Below are positions 56,079-64,000 of a DNA stretch of 64,000 nt, in pieces. A program made the translations under genes and the position numbers. The notes below the pieces were generated by a model. It worked only from the letters and a program-made list of their open reading frames with translations. It ran no database searches and was not told where the DNA came from. The DNA comes from Blastochloris sulfoviridis (GTDB lineage Bacteria; Pseudomonadota; Alphaproteobacteria; Rhizobiales; Xanthobacteraceae). Where the stretch lies: positions 82,054-146,053 of the forward strand of contig NZ_VWPL01000008.1 in the NCBI RefSeq assembly GCF_008630065.1. Direction: 5' to 3'. Position 1 is the first letter of the stretch. The number at the start of each line of letters is the position of its first letter.

Positions 56079-56918
56079 CTTCTTGAAGGCCCGGCTGATC
56101 CAGGACGATTTGTCCTCGCGCGGCTCCAGCCCGCCGGTCTGCAGCAGCTTGTAGGCATCCTTGTACCAGGGGCTGTCCGGGAAATTGTGGCCGAGCACGG
56201 CCGCCGCGGTCTGGGCCTCCTGGGTGATGCCCATGGCCATGTAGCACTCGACCAGCCGCATCAGCGCTTCCTCGACCTGACGCGTCGTCTGGTACTGAAC
56301 CACCACCGTCTTGAACCGGTTGATGGCGCCGATGTAGTTGCGCTTCTCCTGATAGTAGCGGCCGATCGACATCTCCTTGCCGGCGAGCTGGTCGCGGGCG
56401 ATGGTGATCTTGCGTCGGGCACTTTCGGCGTATTCGCTGTCCGGGTACTTGCGCACCACCTCGTCGAGCGCCTGGATCGCGCGCTCGGTGCGCGCCTGGT
56501 CGCGGGTGATGTCGGCGATCTGGTCGAAATACGAGGCGCCCACAAGGTAGAGGGCGTAGGCGGCGTCAGGGCTGCCGGGATGCAGCGTCACATAGCGCTT
56601 GGCCGCGGTGATGGACTCTTCGTACTCGCCGGCTTCGTACTTGACGTAGGCCGTCATCAGCAGGGCCTTGCGGGCCCATTCCGAATAGGGGTGCTGACGG
56701 TCGATCTCCTCGAACTTCTTGGAGGCGTCCTTGTATTCCTTCTTGGCGACCAGCGTCAGCCCTTCATTGTAGAGCCTGTCCGCCGGCTCGTCGGGCGCGA
56801 GCTGTTCGGGCTTCTTCTCGAACAAGGCGCAGGCCGCGAGGGAGACGGCGAGGAGGCCGATGGCGAGCCCGCGAATGACCGCCCGCAGGCGTGAGGGAGG
56901 CGGAAGGAAACGACGCAT
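56064..56918 (-). CDS. bamD: Outer membrane assembly lipoprotein BamD
   Basis: 284 residues. A lipoprotein signal (LAIGLLAVSLAACALFEKK) has the lipobox Cys in LAAC. TPR-like helices follow: LYNEGLTLVAKKEYKDASKK, FEEIDRQHPYSEWARKALLM, EAGEYEESITAAKRYVTLHP. BamD is the essential TPR partner of BamA in outer-membrane protein insertion. An in-frame GTG at 56921 is an alternative start. The usual Hyphomicrobiales order lpxC-bamD-recN-ligA is kept. Confidence 0.95.
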   Translation of the reverse strand: MRRFLPPPSRLRAVIRGLAIGLLAVSLAACALFEKKPEQLAPDEPADRLYNEGLTLVAKKEYKDASKKFEEIDRQHPYSEWARKALLMTAYVKYEAGEYEESITAAKRYVTLHPGSPDAAYALYLVGASYFDQIADITRDQARTERAIQALDEVVRKYPDSEYAESARRKITIARDQLAGKEMSIGRYYQEKRNYIGAINRFKTVVVQYQTTRQVEEALMRLVECYMAMGITQEAQTAAAVLGHNFPDSPWYKDAYKLLQTGGLEPREDKSSWISRAFKKLGLG

Positions 56919-57273
56919 CACCTTCGATTGGTCCTGCAGTTGGTCCAGCTATCGATCTTTAGGCCGGAAAGCCCTGGGCCGGGAAACCTCAACCACCCGG
57001 CGACGCCTTTGTCGCCCTGGCGGCTTGCGGCCATGTTCCCGTCCATCGAGCCGCGCATGCCCCGGTAAACGGAGATGAGCCGGCACGCGCGACGAGGCAC
57101 GCATCCGGCCAAGGCGCTAACGTGACAACGGGACGGGATTGTGGCGGAATTGTCCACAAAGGTGCTCCGCCGCGCACAGGACACGCCGGCCATGGCAAAG
57201 CAGCCCGGATGCGCTGCGCGCTCCACCGCGGCAACGCGAGGACGGGAGCCAGGATCGGGTCCGAATTCCGTAA
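56919..57273. other. Intergenic between lpxC and bamD
   Basis: 355 bases in which I find no gene, terminator or recognisable motif. Presumably it holds the bamD promoter on the minus strand. Confidence 0.35.
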
Positions 57274-58227
57274 TCAGCTATGGTCGGCGCGGAACGCCGG
57301 CATCGCGAGTTGGGCGCCGCGCCCGGCATAGGACGGGCGGCTGGCGGCCGGCCGTTCGGCCAGGGCATCGGTCCAGCACCAGGCGGTCGCATCGGCGAGC
57401 AACGCCCGCACCACCGCATAGTTCAGCCGGTGGCCGCCGCAATAGGAGCGGTAGAGGCCGATCAGCGGGGCGCCTGCCAGCGCGAGGTCGCCGATCGCAT
57501 CCAGCGTCTTGTGGCGGACGAACTCGTCGGCGTAGCGCAAACCCTCGGGATTGAGCACGCGGTCCTCGGCCACCACCAGCGTGTTGTCGAGCGAGGCGCC
57601 GAGCGCATAGCCCGCGCCCCACAGCCGCGACACATCGGCAAGGAAGCCGAAGGTGCGGGCACGGGCAAGATCGCGCCGGAAGGTGGCGGGGTCGATGTCG
57701 GCGGCATAGGCCTGCCGGCCGATCGTCGGGTTGTCGAAATCGATCTCGACCTCGACACGCAGGCCGCCGTCGCGCGGGCGAAGCTCGCCCCAGCCGCGCC
57801 CCATGGCGACCTTGATCGGCTTGAGAATGCGGATGCAGCGGCGCGGCGCCGCCAGGGTGCGCAGGCCCACGGCCTCAATGGCGGCGACGAAGGCCGCGGC
57901 CGAGCCGTCCATGATCGGAACTTCGGGACCGTCGATCTCGCAGATCGCATTGTCCACGCCGAGGCCGGACAGGGCGGCCAGGAGGTGCTCGACGGTGGCG
58001 ACGACCGCCCCCGAATCGTCGCCCAGGACGGTGGCCAGCTCCGTGGTGCTGACCGAATCCGGCCCGACCCTCACCGAGCGCTCGCCCTCGTCGCCGACGC
58101 GGAGGAAGACGATTCCGGTGTCGGCCTTGGCTGGTAGAAGAGACAGGGTGGCAAGAGCACCGGAATGAACTCCGAGGCCCGTTAGAACGATTCGATCTCG
58201 TACCGTCGTCTGCCGGCCTGCTTTCAT
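57274..58227 (-). CDS. lpxC: UDP-3-O-acyl-N-acetylglucosamine deacetylase LpxC
   Basis: A 317-residue zinc enzyme, the committed step of lipid A synthesis. It starts MKAGRQTTVRDRIVLTGLGV then VHSG. Active-site motifs: zinc His in VEHLLAALSGLGVDN, EIDGPEVPIMDGSAAAFV, and the later HKTLDAIGDLALAG with zinc His and Asp. The frame is open far upstream of 58227, but only the short form matches the family. A strong ftsZ terminator separates it from ftsZ, so lpxC probably has its own promoter. Confidence 0.96.
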   Translation of the reverse strand: MKAGRQTTVRDRIVLTGLGVHSGALATLSLLPAKADTGIVFLRVGDEGERSVRVGPDSVSTTELATVLGDDSGAVVATVEHLLAALSGLGVDNAICEIDGPEVPIMDGSAAAFVAAIEAVGLRTLAAPRRCIRILKPIKVAMGRGWGELRPRDGGLRVEVEIDFDNPTIGRQAYAADIDPATFRRDLARARTFGFLADVSRLWGAGYALGASLDNTLVVAEDRVLNPEGLRYADEFVRHKTLDAIGDLALAGAPLIGLYRSYCGGHRLNYAVVRALLADATAWCWTDALAERPAASRPSYAGRGAQLAMPAFRADHS

Positions 58228-58476
58228 GAATACACAGGTGGAAAGTTCATCCGAACTACGGACGGCTTTCCGAGCCTCCTCTAGCTTGGCCGTATTTGCG
58301 TCGCGCGGGCGTCCGACAGATGTCGATTCATTTGCGCGAATCGGACCGTTTGGTGACCGGCACCTTAGGGGGGGTGCCGGTTGAGGCCAAGTCACGGTTC
58401 TTTTCGCATTGTTACCGTCCACATCCGCGTGGCGGTTTGCCCGTGACCCGAGGAACAGACGCGAAATCAAATAGTT

Positions 58477-58503
58477 GCACCCGGCCCTAAATCGGCCGGG
58501 TGC
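58477..58503 (-). terminator. Terminator of ftsZ
   Basis: Arms GCACCCGGCC / GGCCGGGTGC with a 7-base loop, followed on the minus strand by AACTATTTGATTT. Confidence 0.7.
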
Positions 58504-58523
58504 GCTGCTATTTCGGGCCTTGG

Positions 58524-60191
58524 TCAATTGGCCTGACGGCGCAGGAACGCCGGAATGTCGAGGTGATCATCCTCGGCTGCCGGCAGGGGCGCCTGGCGCC
58601 CATGCTGGTCGAGGCCCTGCGGCGCCGGACGGGGCGCCGGGGCCGCCGGGCGCTTGCCGTACTCCGACAGGATCTCCGGCGAGGGTTGCGGCTGCGGCCG
58701 GGGCGGCCGCGGCACCTCCAGCGAGGGCTGGATGTCGCGGATCACCGGCCGGGCGTGCGCCGGGGGCTCGTCCTCGCCCTCCTTGCGGCCGAGGCCGACC
58801 GCGGCGAGGCGCTGCAGCAGGGTCATCTTCTTCTTGTCGGGACCGTCGTGAGCATCGCCGTGGCCGGCCGCGCGCAACTGCGCCTGGCCCGGCAGCGGGA
58901 ACTCGTCGGCCCGCGGCATGCGCATCTGGCGCGCGGCCGCCGGCCGCTCAGGGACCGGGGGGATGAAGGGATGGTGCTCCTCTTGTTCGGTCGCGCCATG
59001 GACGGGCGCCTGGGGAGCCTGATCGACGTAATAGTTCGGCTTGGGCGGCAGCGGGCGGATGGTGACGTCGTCGATCGCCGCACCCGCACGCGGCGGCGGC
59101 GCGCCGAGGGTGGGCTGGCGCGGCTCGCCGAAGATCACCTCGGGGCGCTGCTCGTCCTCCAGGCGCAGCCGCCCGGCATTGGAGCGCTGGCGGTCGGTGA
59201 CCGGGGTCACCGCGTCCGGAATGACGGACGGATCGATGCCGGTGGCCACCACCGAGACGCGGACGATGCCTTCGAGGTTCTGGTCGAAGGTGGCGCCCAG
59301 GATGATGTTGGCGTCGGGGTCGACCTCCTCGCGGATGCGGGTCGCCGCCTCGTCGACCTCGTAGAGGGTGAGGTCGCGGCCGCCGGTGATCGAGATCAGG
59401 AGGCCACGGGCGCCGCGCATCGAGGTCTCGTCGAGCAGCGGGTTGGCGATCGCGGCTTCGGCGGCGAGGATGGCGCGGCGCTCGCCCGAGGCTTCGCCGG
59501 TGCCCATCATCGCCTTGCCCATCTCGCGCATCACCACGCGCACGTCGGCGAAGTCGAGATTGATCAGGCCCTCTTTCACCATCAGGTCGGTGATGCAGGC
59601 GACGCCCGAGAACAGCACCTGGTCGGCCACCGCGAAGGCGTCGGCGAAGGTGGTGCGCTCATTGGCGACCCGGAACAGGTTCTGGTTGGGAATGACGATC
59701 AGCGTGTCGACATTCTTCTGCATCTCGGTGATGCCGGTCTCGGCGACCCGCATCCTGCGCGCACCCTCGAAGTGGAAGGGCTTGGTGACGACCCCGACCG
59801 TCAGGATACCCAGCTCACGTGCCGCCCGCGCAATGACGGGGGAGGCCCCGGTGCCGGTGCCGCCGCCCATGCCGGCGGTGACGAACACCATGTGCGACCC
59901 CGACAGGTGATCGCGGATTTCGTCGAGAACCTCCTCGGCCGCAGCGCGGCCGACCTCCGGCATCGAGCCGGCGCCGAGGCCCTCGGTGACCTGCACGCCC
60001 ATCTGGACGACGCGCTCGGACTTGGTCGAGGCCAGCGCCTGGGCGTCGGTGTTGGCGACCACGAACTCGACCCCCGCAAGCCCGGCCGAGATCATGTTGT
60101 TGACGGCATTGCCGCCCGCGCCGCCAACGCCGAACACGGTGATTCTTGGCCGCAGCTCCCGAATATCGGGCTTCTTCAGGTTGATCGTCAT
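58524..60191 (-). CDS. ftsZ: Cell division GTPase FtsZ
   Basis: A 555-residue tubulin homologue forming the division ring. GTP-binding motifs: [26 protein letters not shown], and the tubulin signature [13 protein letters not shown]; the T7 loop is in [21 protein letters not shown] Pro/Arg-rich disordered linker of about 230 residues ends with [13 protein letters not shown], the conserved peptide that binds FtsA and others. Long linkers are typical for the order. 84 bases separate it from ftsA. Confidence 0.98.
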   Translation of the reverse strand: MTINLKKPDIRELRPRITVFGVGGAGGNAVNNMISAGLAGVEFVVANTDAQALASTKSERVVQMGVQVTEGLGAGSMPEVGRAAAEEVLDEIRDHLSGSHMVFVTAGMGGGTGTGASPVIARAARELGILTVGVVTKPFHFEGARRMRVAETGITEMQKNVDTLIVIPNQNLFRVANERTTFADAFAVADQVLFSGVACITDLMVKEGLINLDFADVRVVMREMGKAMMGTGEASGERRAILAAEAAIANPLLDETSMRGARGLLISITGGRDLTLYEVDEAATRIREEVDPDANIILGATFDQNLEGIVRVSVVATGIDPSVIPDAVTPVTDRQRSNAGRLRLEDEQRPEVIFGEPRQPTLGAPPPRAGAAIDDVTIRPLPPKPNYYVDQAPQAPVHGATEQEEHHPFIPPVPERPAAARQMRMPRADEFPLPGQAQLRAAGHGDAHDGPDKKKMTLLQRLAAVGLGRKEGEDEPPAHARPVIRDIQPSLEVPRPPRPQPQPSPEILSEYGKRPAAPAPRPAPQGLDQHGRQAPLPAAEDDHLDIPAFLRRQAN

Positions 60192-60275
60192 GGGTCTCCA
60201 CCTCGTCTCCGGCGCCGGCGGGCACCGTCATTCACAGTCCAGAAGGCCGGACCGCCGCCGGCCGGGGTCGTCACC

Positions 60276-61595
60276 TCAGAAACTCTCTTTCAGCCACCGC
60301 CCGACACGGGCGATGTAGCCCCCGGACGCCTGCCCGCGCCGAAGGTGCGGACGGGGTTCGAAATGTTCGCGCGCCGCCACCTGCGGATAGATCAAGAGGC
60401 CGCAGGCTGCGGCAAAGGACGGGCCCTTGGCCGCCTCCGGCAGGCCGGAGATGCCGAGCGGCCGCCCGATGCGCACCTGCCGGCCGAGCACGCGGCTGGC
60501 GAGATCGGCGATGCCGGTGAGCTGCGCCGCGCCGCCTGTGAGCACGATCCGCCCGCCGGCAATGCCGGCGAAGCCAGAGTGGATCAGCCGGTCGCGCACC
60601 AGTTCCAGGATTTCGTCGACGCGCGGGCGCACGATGCGCACGAGCTGTGCCTTCGTCACCGAGTTGCGATGGGTGCGGTCGTCCTCGCCCAGCACCGGCA
60701 CGGTGACCGAGTCGTGGTCGTCGGCGCCGGCCGCCACCACGCTGCCGAACAGCGTCTTCAGCCGCTCGGCATCGCCGATACGGCATGACAGGCCACGCGC
60801 CAGATCCATGGTGACGTGGTGGCCGCCGATGGCCACCGCATCCGCGTGGACGATCTGGCCGTCGCTGACCACCGAGATGGTGGTGGTGCCGCCGCCCATG
60901 TCGATGCAGGCGACGCCGATCTCGGCCTCGTCGTCGGTCAGCGTTGCCAGCGCGCTGGCATAGGGCGCGGCCACCACGCCGGCGACGTCGAGATGGCTGC
61001 GCTCGACCGCCAGCATCAGGTTGCGGGCGCCGGCCATGTCGGCGGTGATGACGTTGAGATCGACGCCGAGCCGGCGGCCGAGCATGCCGCGCGGATCCTT
61101 GATGCCGGTGTTGTCATCGACCGAGAAGCCGGTGGGCAGCGCGTGCAGCACGGTGCGGCCGCCCTGCACCGCATAGGTGCCGGCCGCCGACAGCACGCGC
61201 TCGACATCGGTGTCGGAGACCGCCGGCCGCTTCAGGTCGATGCCCGCCCGGTAGGCTTCCGAGTTCAGCCGGCCGGCGGTGAGCGACACGATCACCTGCT
61301 CGACCTGCAGGCGGGCCGAGCGCTCGGCGGCGTCGATGGCGTGACGGATGGCGTCCTCGGCCGCGGCGAGATCGACCACCGTGCCGCATTTGACCCCGCG
61401 CGAGCGGATATGGCCGACGCCGAGGATCTCGATCGAATGGGTGCGGCGCTTGAGCGCCTCGCCGCCGGTTCGCGGCTTCAGCTTGGCGATCAGGCAGGCG
61501 ATCTTGTTGGTGCCGACGTCGAGCACCGACAGGATGGCCGAGCGCCGCGGCGACAGCGGGCGCAGCCGGGGGGTGAGATCAAGGCGAGCGTTCAC
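60276..61595 (-). CDS. ftsA: Cell division protein FtsA
   Basis: A 439-residue actin-fold ATPase that tethers FtsZ to the membrane. Motifs: SVLDVGTNKIACLIAKL (phosphate 1), IACIDMGGGTTTISVVS-like (here GVACIDMGGGTTTISVVSDG), IVLTGGAAQLTGIADLASRV (adenosine motif), and a C-terminal amphipathic helix ARVGRWLKESF for membrane binding. It overlaps ftsQ by 4 bp. Confidence 0.97.
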   Translation of the reverse strand: MNARLDLTPRLRPLSPRRSAILSVLDVGTNKIACLIAKLKPRTGGEALKRRTHSIEILGVGHIRSRGVKCGTVVDLAAAEDAIRHAIDAAERSARLQVEQVIVSLTAGRLNSEAYRAGIDLKRPAVSDTDVERVLSAAGTYAVQGGRTVLHALPTGFSVDDNTGIKDPRGMLGRRLGVDLNVITADMAGARNLMLAVERSHLDVAGVVAAPYASALATLTDDEAEIGVACIDMGGGTTTISVVSDGQIVHADAVAIGGHHVTMDLARGLSCRIGDAERLKTLFGSVVAAGADDHDSVTVPVLGEDDRTHRNSVTKAQLVRIVRPRVDEILELVRDRLIHSGFAGIAGGRIVLTGGAAQLTGIADLASRVLGRQVRIGRPLGISGLPEAAKGPSFAAACGLLIYPQVAAREHFEPRPHLRRGQASGGYIARVGRWLKESF

Positions 61596-62563
61596 GTATC
61601 CGCCCCCTTGCGCTTGGTCTTGGCCTTCGTCGCCTCCGCGCGCGCCTTGGCGGCGGCGTCGGAGAGCCGGACGGTGATGCGGTCGGGAAGCCGGAGGTCG
61701 ATCGCCACCAGGTCGCGGCTGAGCAGCTTCTTCTCGCGGTCGAGCGCCGAAAGCTCGGCTAGCGCGGCGGCGGGATCGGCCTCGGGCAGGCGCACGTCGA
61801 TGCCGTTCTTCATGCGCAGGTTCCAGCGGCGCTCGGCCACCAGCACGGCGGCCCGGGTCTGGGCGGCGATGTCGGGAAACCTGGCGAGCAGCATGACGAT
61901 CCCTTTCGCCCGCTTGTCGGCACCGACGCCGACCACCAGCGGCAGATCGGGACGCGGGGCGAGTTCGACCGGCGCGATCACCGTGCCATCCTCGGCGATC
62001 ACCTGAACCTTGCCCTTGAGCTGCCAGAACGCGAACGCCTCACGCTCGACGATCTCGATGTCGACGCGGTCGGGATAGAGCTTGCGGACCTGCGCCTCGG
62101 CGATCCACGGCACCGCCAACAGGCCCTCGCGGGCGGCAACGGCGTCGAAGAACAGCAGCGAGGTGCCGGGCCCGATGCCGGCGGCCTGCCGGATCTCGGC
62201 CGCGGAGAGATACTTGCGCCCGGAAATGGTGACGGTGGCGAGGCCGAAGCCGGCGGCGCGCGCCCCCGTATCGGCCGCGTCGTGCAAGGCGGTGACGATG
62301 GCCGGCACGTGGCCGCCGACGACGCTGCCATAGATGCCGGTGGCAAGAAACAGCGCGAAGGTGCCGAGATAGCCGGCGCCGCGCGGCAGCGGCAGCGGCA
62401 GCCGCGCAGCCCGGCGGGCAACGCCGTGGATGGCCGCCGCAAGCGGCCCCGGGCCGCCGGCCGGCACCGCCTGCCGCCGCGCCGCAGAGGCCACGCGATC
62501 ATCCGCCCCCGCCCGGAGTCCCGGCGGAGCCGGCTTGCGCGATCTGCGTCCGACCCGTTCCAT
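61592..62563 (-). CDS. ftsQ: Cell division protein FtsQ
   Basis: 323 residues. A cytoplasmic Arg/Pro/Ala-rich tail (1-60), one membrane segment (YLGTFALFLATGIYGSVVGG), then the POTRA domain (LATVTISGRKYLSAAEIRQA) and the FtsQ beta domain (VRKLYPDRVDIEIVEREAFA). Bitopic divisome scaffold. The stop overlaps the ftsA start. A CtrA-like double box lies 180-210 bases upstream. Confidence 0.94.
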   Translation of the reverse strand: MERVGRRSRKPAPPGLRAGADDRVASAARRQAVPAGGPGPLAAAIHGVARRAARLPLPLPRGAGYLGTFALFLATGIYGSVVGGHVPAIVTALHDAADTGARAAGFGLATVTISGRKYLSAAEIRQAAGIGPGTSLLFFDAVAAREGLLAVPWIAEAQVRKLYPDRVDIEIVEREAFAFWQLKGKVQVIAEDGTVIAPVELAPRPDLPLVVGVGADKRAKGIVMLLARFPDIAAQTRAAVLVAERRWNLRMKNGIDVRLPEADPAAALAELSALDREKKLLSRDLVAIDLRLPDRITVRLSDAAAKARAEATKAKTKRKGADT

Positions 62564-62739
62564 GCCCGTTCCCTGCGGCTGTGATGAGGCCGCGCGGACG
62601 CGCCAAATTCGTTCAAGATGAAGGGTCGCCGCGGGCTGCGGACGTCGCCGGATTCCACCGGTGTGACCGGTGACCTGCGACCGCGCCCCTTGCGACCCCG
62701 AACATGGTGCGCCGTCCCTGTGAGTCTTGGGGCGCGTCG

Positions 62740-62774
62740 GTTAACAAAGCGTTTAGGATTTAAACGAGGTTAAC
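62740..62774 (-). promoter_or_regulatory. Double CtrA-like box upstream of ftsQAZ
   Basis: TTAA-CAAAGCG-TTTA at 62741-62755 (N7 spacing) and TTAA-ACGAGG-TTAA at 62760-62773, flanked by GTTAAC on both sides; together an imperfect palindrome. A GANTC site lies at 62722-62726. In Caulobacter CtrA and CcrM both control ftsQA and ftsZ. Confidence 0.6.
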
Positions 62775-62797
62775 GAAATGCGGCCGCTTTGCGGGAT

Positions 62798-63721
62798 CTA
62801 GAGAGGTATCCCAATCCGCTTGATCTCCCACGCCAGCACAACGCCGCTGGTCTCCAGCACCCTTCGGCGCACGGTCTCGCCCAGCGTCTCGATGTCGGCG
62901 GCGGTGGCATCGCCGGTATTGAGCAGAAAATTGCAGTGCAGCTCCGACACTTGGGCCCCGCCGACGCGAAGGCCGCGACAGCCTGCCGCATCGATCAGCT
63001 TCCAGGCGCTGGTGCCCGGCGGATTCTTGAAGGTCGAGCCGCCGGTGCGCGCCCGAATCGGCTGGGCCTCCTCGCGGTGGCGGGCGATCTCGGCCATCCG
63101 CGCCGCGATCTCGCCCGGATCGCCCGGCGCGCCGGCCATCACCGCGGCGGTGAAAATCACCCCATCGGCCACCGCGCTCTTGCGGTAGGAGAAGCCGAGA
63201 TCGGCCAAGCTTAGGACGAGACGCATCCCGTCCGGGCCGACCGCGTGGGCCTCGCGCACGATGTCCGCCATCTCGCCGCCATGGGCGCCGGCATTCATCC
63301 GCAGCGCCCCACCAATGGTGCCGGGGATACCGGACAGGAACTCGAACCCGGCAAGGCCGGCCGCGGCCGCGGCCGAAGCCACGCGCTTGTCGAGCGCTGC
63401 CGCGCCGACGCGCAGCCGCCCCTCCCCCAGGCTCTCGACGCCGCCGAAGCCCTTCGCCGCCAGCCGGATCACCACGCCGGGAATGCCGCCGTCGCGCACG
63501 ATCAGGTTCGAGCCGACGCCGACCACGGTGACCGGCAGGCCCGATGGCAGGTGCGCCAGCGCATAAGAGAGGTCGTCGGCATCAGCCGGGGTGAACATCG
63601 CCTGCGCCGGCCCGCCGACCCGGAACCAAGTCAGATCGGCCATCGGCTGGTTGGCGGCGAGCCGGCCGCGCAACTCGGGCATCAGGCGGGAAAGCTCGGG
63701 AACGAGATCGGGGAAGGACAT
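62798..63721 (-). CDS. murB: UDP-N-acetylenolpyruvoylglucosamine reductase MurB
   Basis: A 307-residue flavoenzyme that makes UDP-MurNAc. FAD-binding [40 protein letters not shown], the catalytic region [20 protein letters not shown] (Ser) and the late Glu. SYRKSAV in the middle indicates type I/II-like active-site residues. The start at 63721 is chosen on homology. The usual downstream ddl is missing: 234 bases with CtrA-like boxes follow, then ftsQ. Confidence 0.96.
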   Translation of the reverse strand: MSFPDLVPELSRLMPELRGRLAANQPMADLTWFRVGGPAQAMFTPADADDLSYALAHLPSGLPVTVVGVGSNLIVRDGGIPGVVIRLAAKGFGGVESLGEGRLRVGAAALDKRVASAAAAAGLAGFEFLSGIPGTIGGALRMNAGAHGGEMADIVREAHAVGPDGMRLVLSLADLGFSYRKSAVADGVIFTAAVMAGAPGDPGEIAARMAEIARHREEAQPIRARTGGSTFKNPPGTSAWKLIDAAGCRGLRVGGAQVSELHCNFLLNTGDATAADIETLGETVRRRVLETSGVVLAWEIKRIGIPL

Positions 63722-63740
63722 TGTGCTGGCCGCGGACTCC

Positions 63741-63810
63741 GTAGGGCGCAATAGCGAAGCGTATTGCGCCGACGCCAAGCGGCGGAATACGCTTCGCTAT
63801 TCCGCCCTAC
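63741..63810. repeat. Family E double palindrome
   Basis: GTAGGGCGCAATAGCGAAGC at the left is matched by the reverse complement GCTTCGCTATTCCGCCCTAC at the right (28/30 over the full arms, 63741-63770 and 63781-63810). Each arm also folds on itself: GCGCAATA/TATTGCGC in the left, GGCGGAATA/TATTCCGCC in the right. Confidence 0.9.
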
Positions 63811-63819
63811 AGGCTTCTT

Positions 63820-63925
63820 TCGTCATCCCAGCCGAGCGCGCAAAGGGCGCGCGAGCCGGGATCGTCTTCAGAACCCGGGACCGTCCTCAGAACAAGGTGC
63901 CCCATCCTGCGCACGGTCCCGGGTT
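63820..63925. repeat. Family C dispersed repeat, copy 6
   Basis: TCGTCATCCCAGCCGAGCGC ... GCGAGCCGGGATCGTCTTCA ... GGGACCGTCCTCAGAAC ... ACGGTCCCGGG. It is the reverse-oriented version of the other copies. Confidence 0.7.
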
Positions 63926-63952
63926 GGAACGGCGAAATGTGCTTTGATGGGT

Positions 63953-63986
63953 GCACCGGCTCGGGGTGGCCACCCCGAGCCGGTGC
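63953..63986. terminator. Perfect 34-bp palindrome, terminator-like
   Basis: GCACCGGCTCGGGGTGG and its exact reverse complement adjoin with no spacer. No T-tract follows on either strand within the window, so it may be a hairpin terminator of another kind, or a protein-binding site. It is upstream of murB and ends near the window edge. Confidence 0.5.
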
Positions 63987-64000
63987 GGGCGGCACGCCGT

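Noticed and set aside
58500..60788. 762-codon plus-strand frame opposite ftsZ and ftsA
   Set aside because: Antisense shadow across two conserved genes; no protein-like features.

Overview
The window is 64 kb of high-GC alphaproteobacterial chromosome. It carries ctrA, chpT, GANTC clusters, ftsQ-ftsA-ftsZ-lpxC, a FliI/FliJ pair and an EipA (DUF1134) homologue. It also has several dispersed palindromic repeat families whose type is familiar from Hyphomicrobiales (Rhizobiales) genomes. A Tat-exported HiPIP and 2-oxoacid:ferredoxin oxidoreductases would suit a purple non-sulfur or otherwise metabolically versatile member of that order. No photosynthesis gene is present, so the genus is left open.

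Layout. 0-12 kb is a motility and cell-cycle block: fliI-fliJ, divergent ctrA, a sirtuin, the chemotaxis operon cheA-cheW-cheY-cheB-cheR, and chpT, the phosphotransferase that feeds CtrA. 12-16 kb holds cysQ, a YHS-domain protein, eipA, a membrane-anchored coiled-coil protein and a small cytochrome c. 16-30 kb looks like an aromatic-acid and aromatic amino-acid module. It has phenylacetate-CoA ligase and a PaaI-type thioesterase on the minus strand, then a complete Liv-type ABC transporter and five subunits of two 2-oxoacid:ferredoxin oxidoreductases on the plus strand. Together these would import the substrate, make aryl-acetyl-CoA and deliver electrons to ferredoxin.

30-47 kb is mixed: HiPIP, a NicO/DUF1007 metal-transport pair, an L,D-transpeptidase, an EamA transporter, a 2-hydroxyacid dehydrogenase, an exported two-domain Inh-like protein, an FkbM methyltransferase, map, radC, a PEP-mutase-family enzyme with a GNAT protein, a degenerate PfkB kinase, an exported glucosaminidase, a cold-shock protein, a SemiSWEET, and an aminopeptidase P-SDR-panD operon.

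47-50 kb holds the most unusual locus. A cobalamin riboswitch on the minus strand precedes a 47-residue peptide gene, which overlaps by 4 bp a radical SAM/SPASM enzyme. This has the architecture of a ribosomally made, enzyme-modified peptide (RiPP) controlled by vitamin B12. 50-64 kb is housekeeping: rpsU, purU, ligA, recN, bamD, lpxC, ftsZ, ftsA, ftsQ and murB. The ddl gene usually found between murB and ftsQ is absent, and a double CtrA-like box sits in its place.

Many intergenic spaces are filled by at least five families of palindromic repeats (called A to E here). In several, the two arms vary together between copies, so the hairpin itself is conserved.
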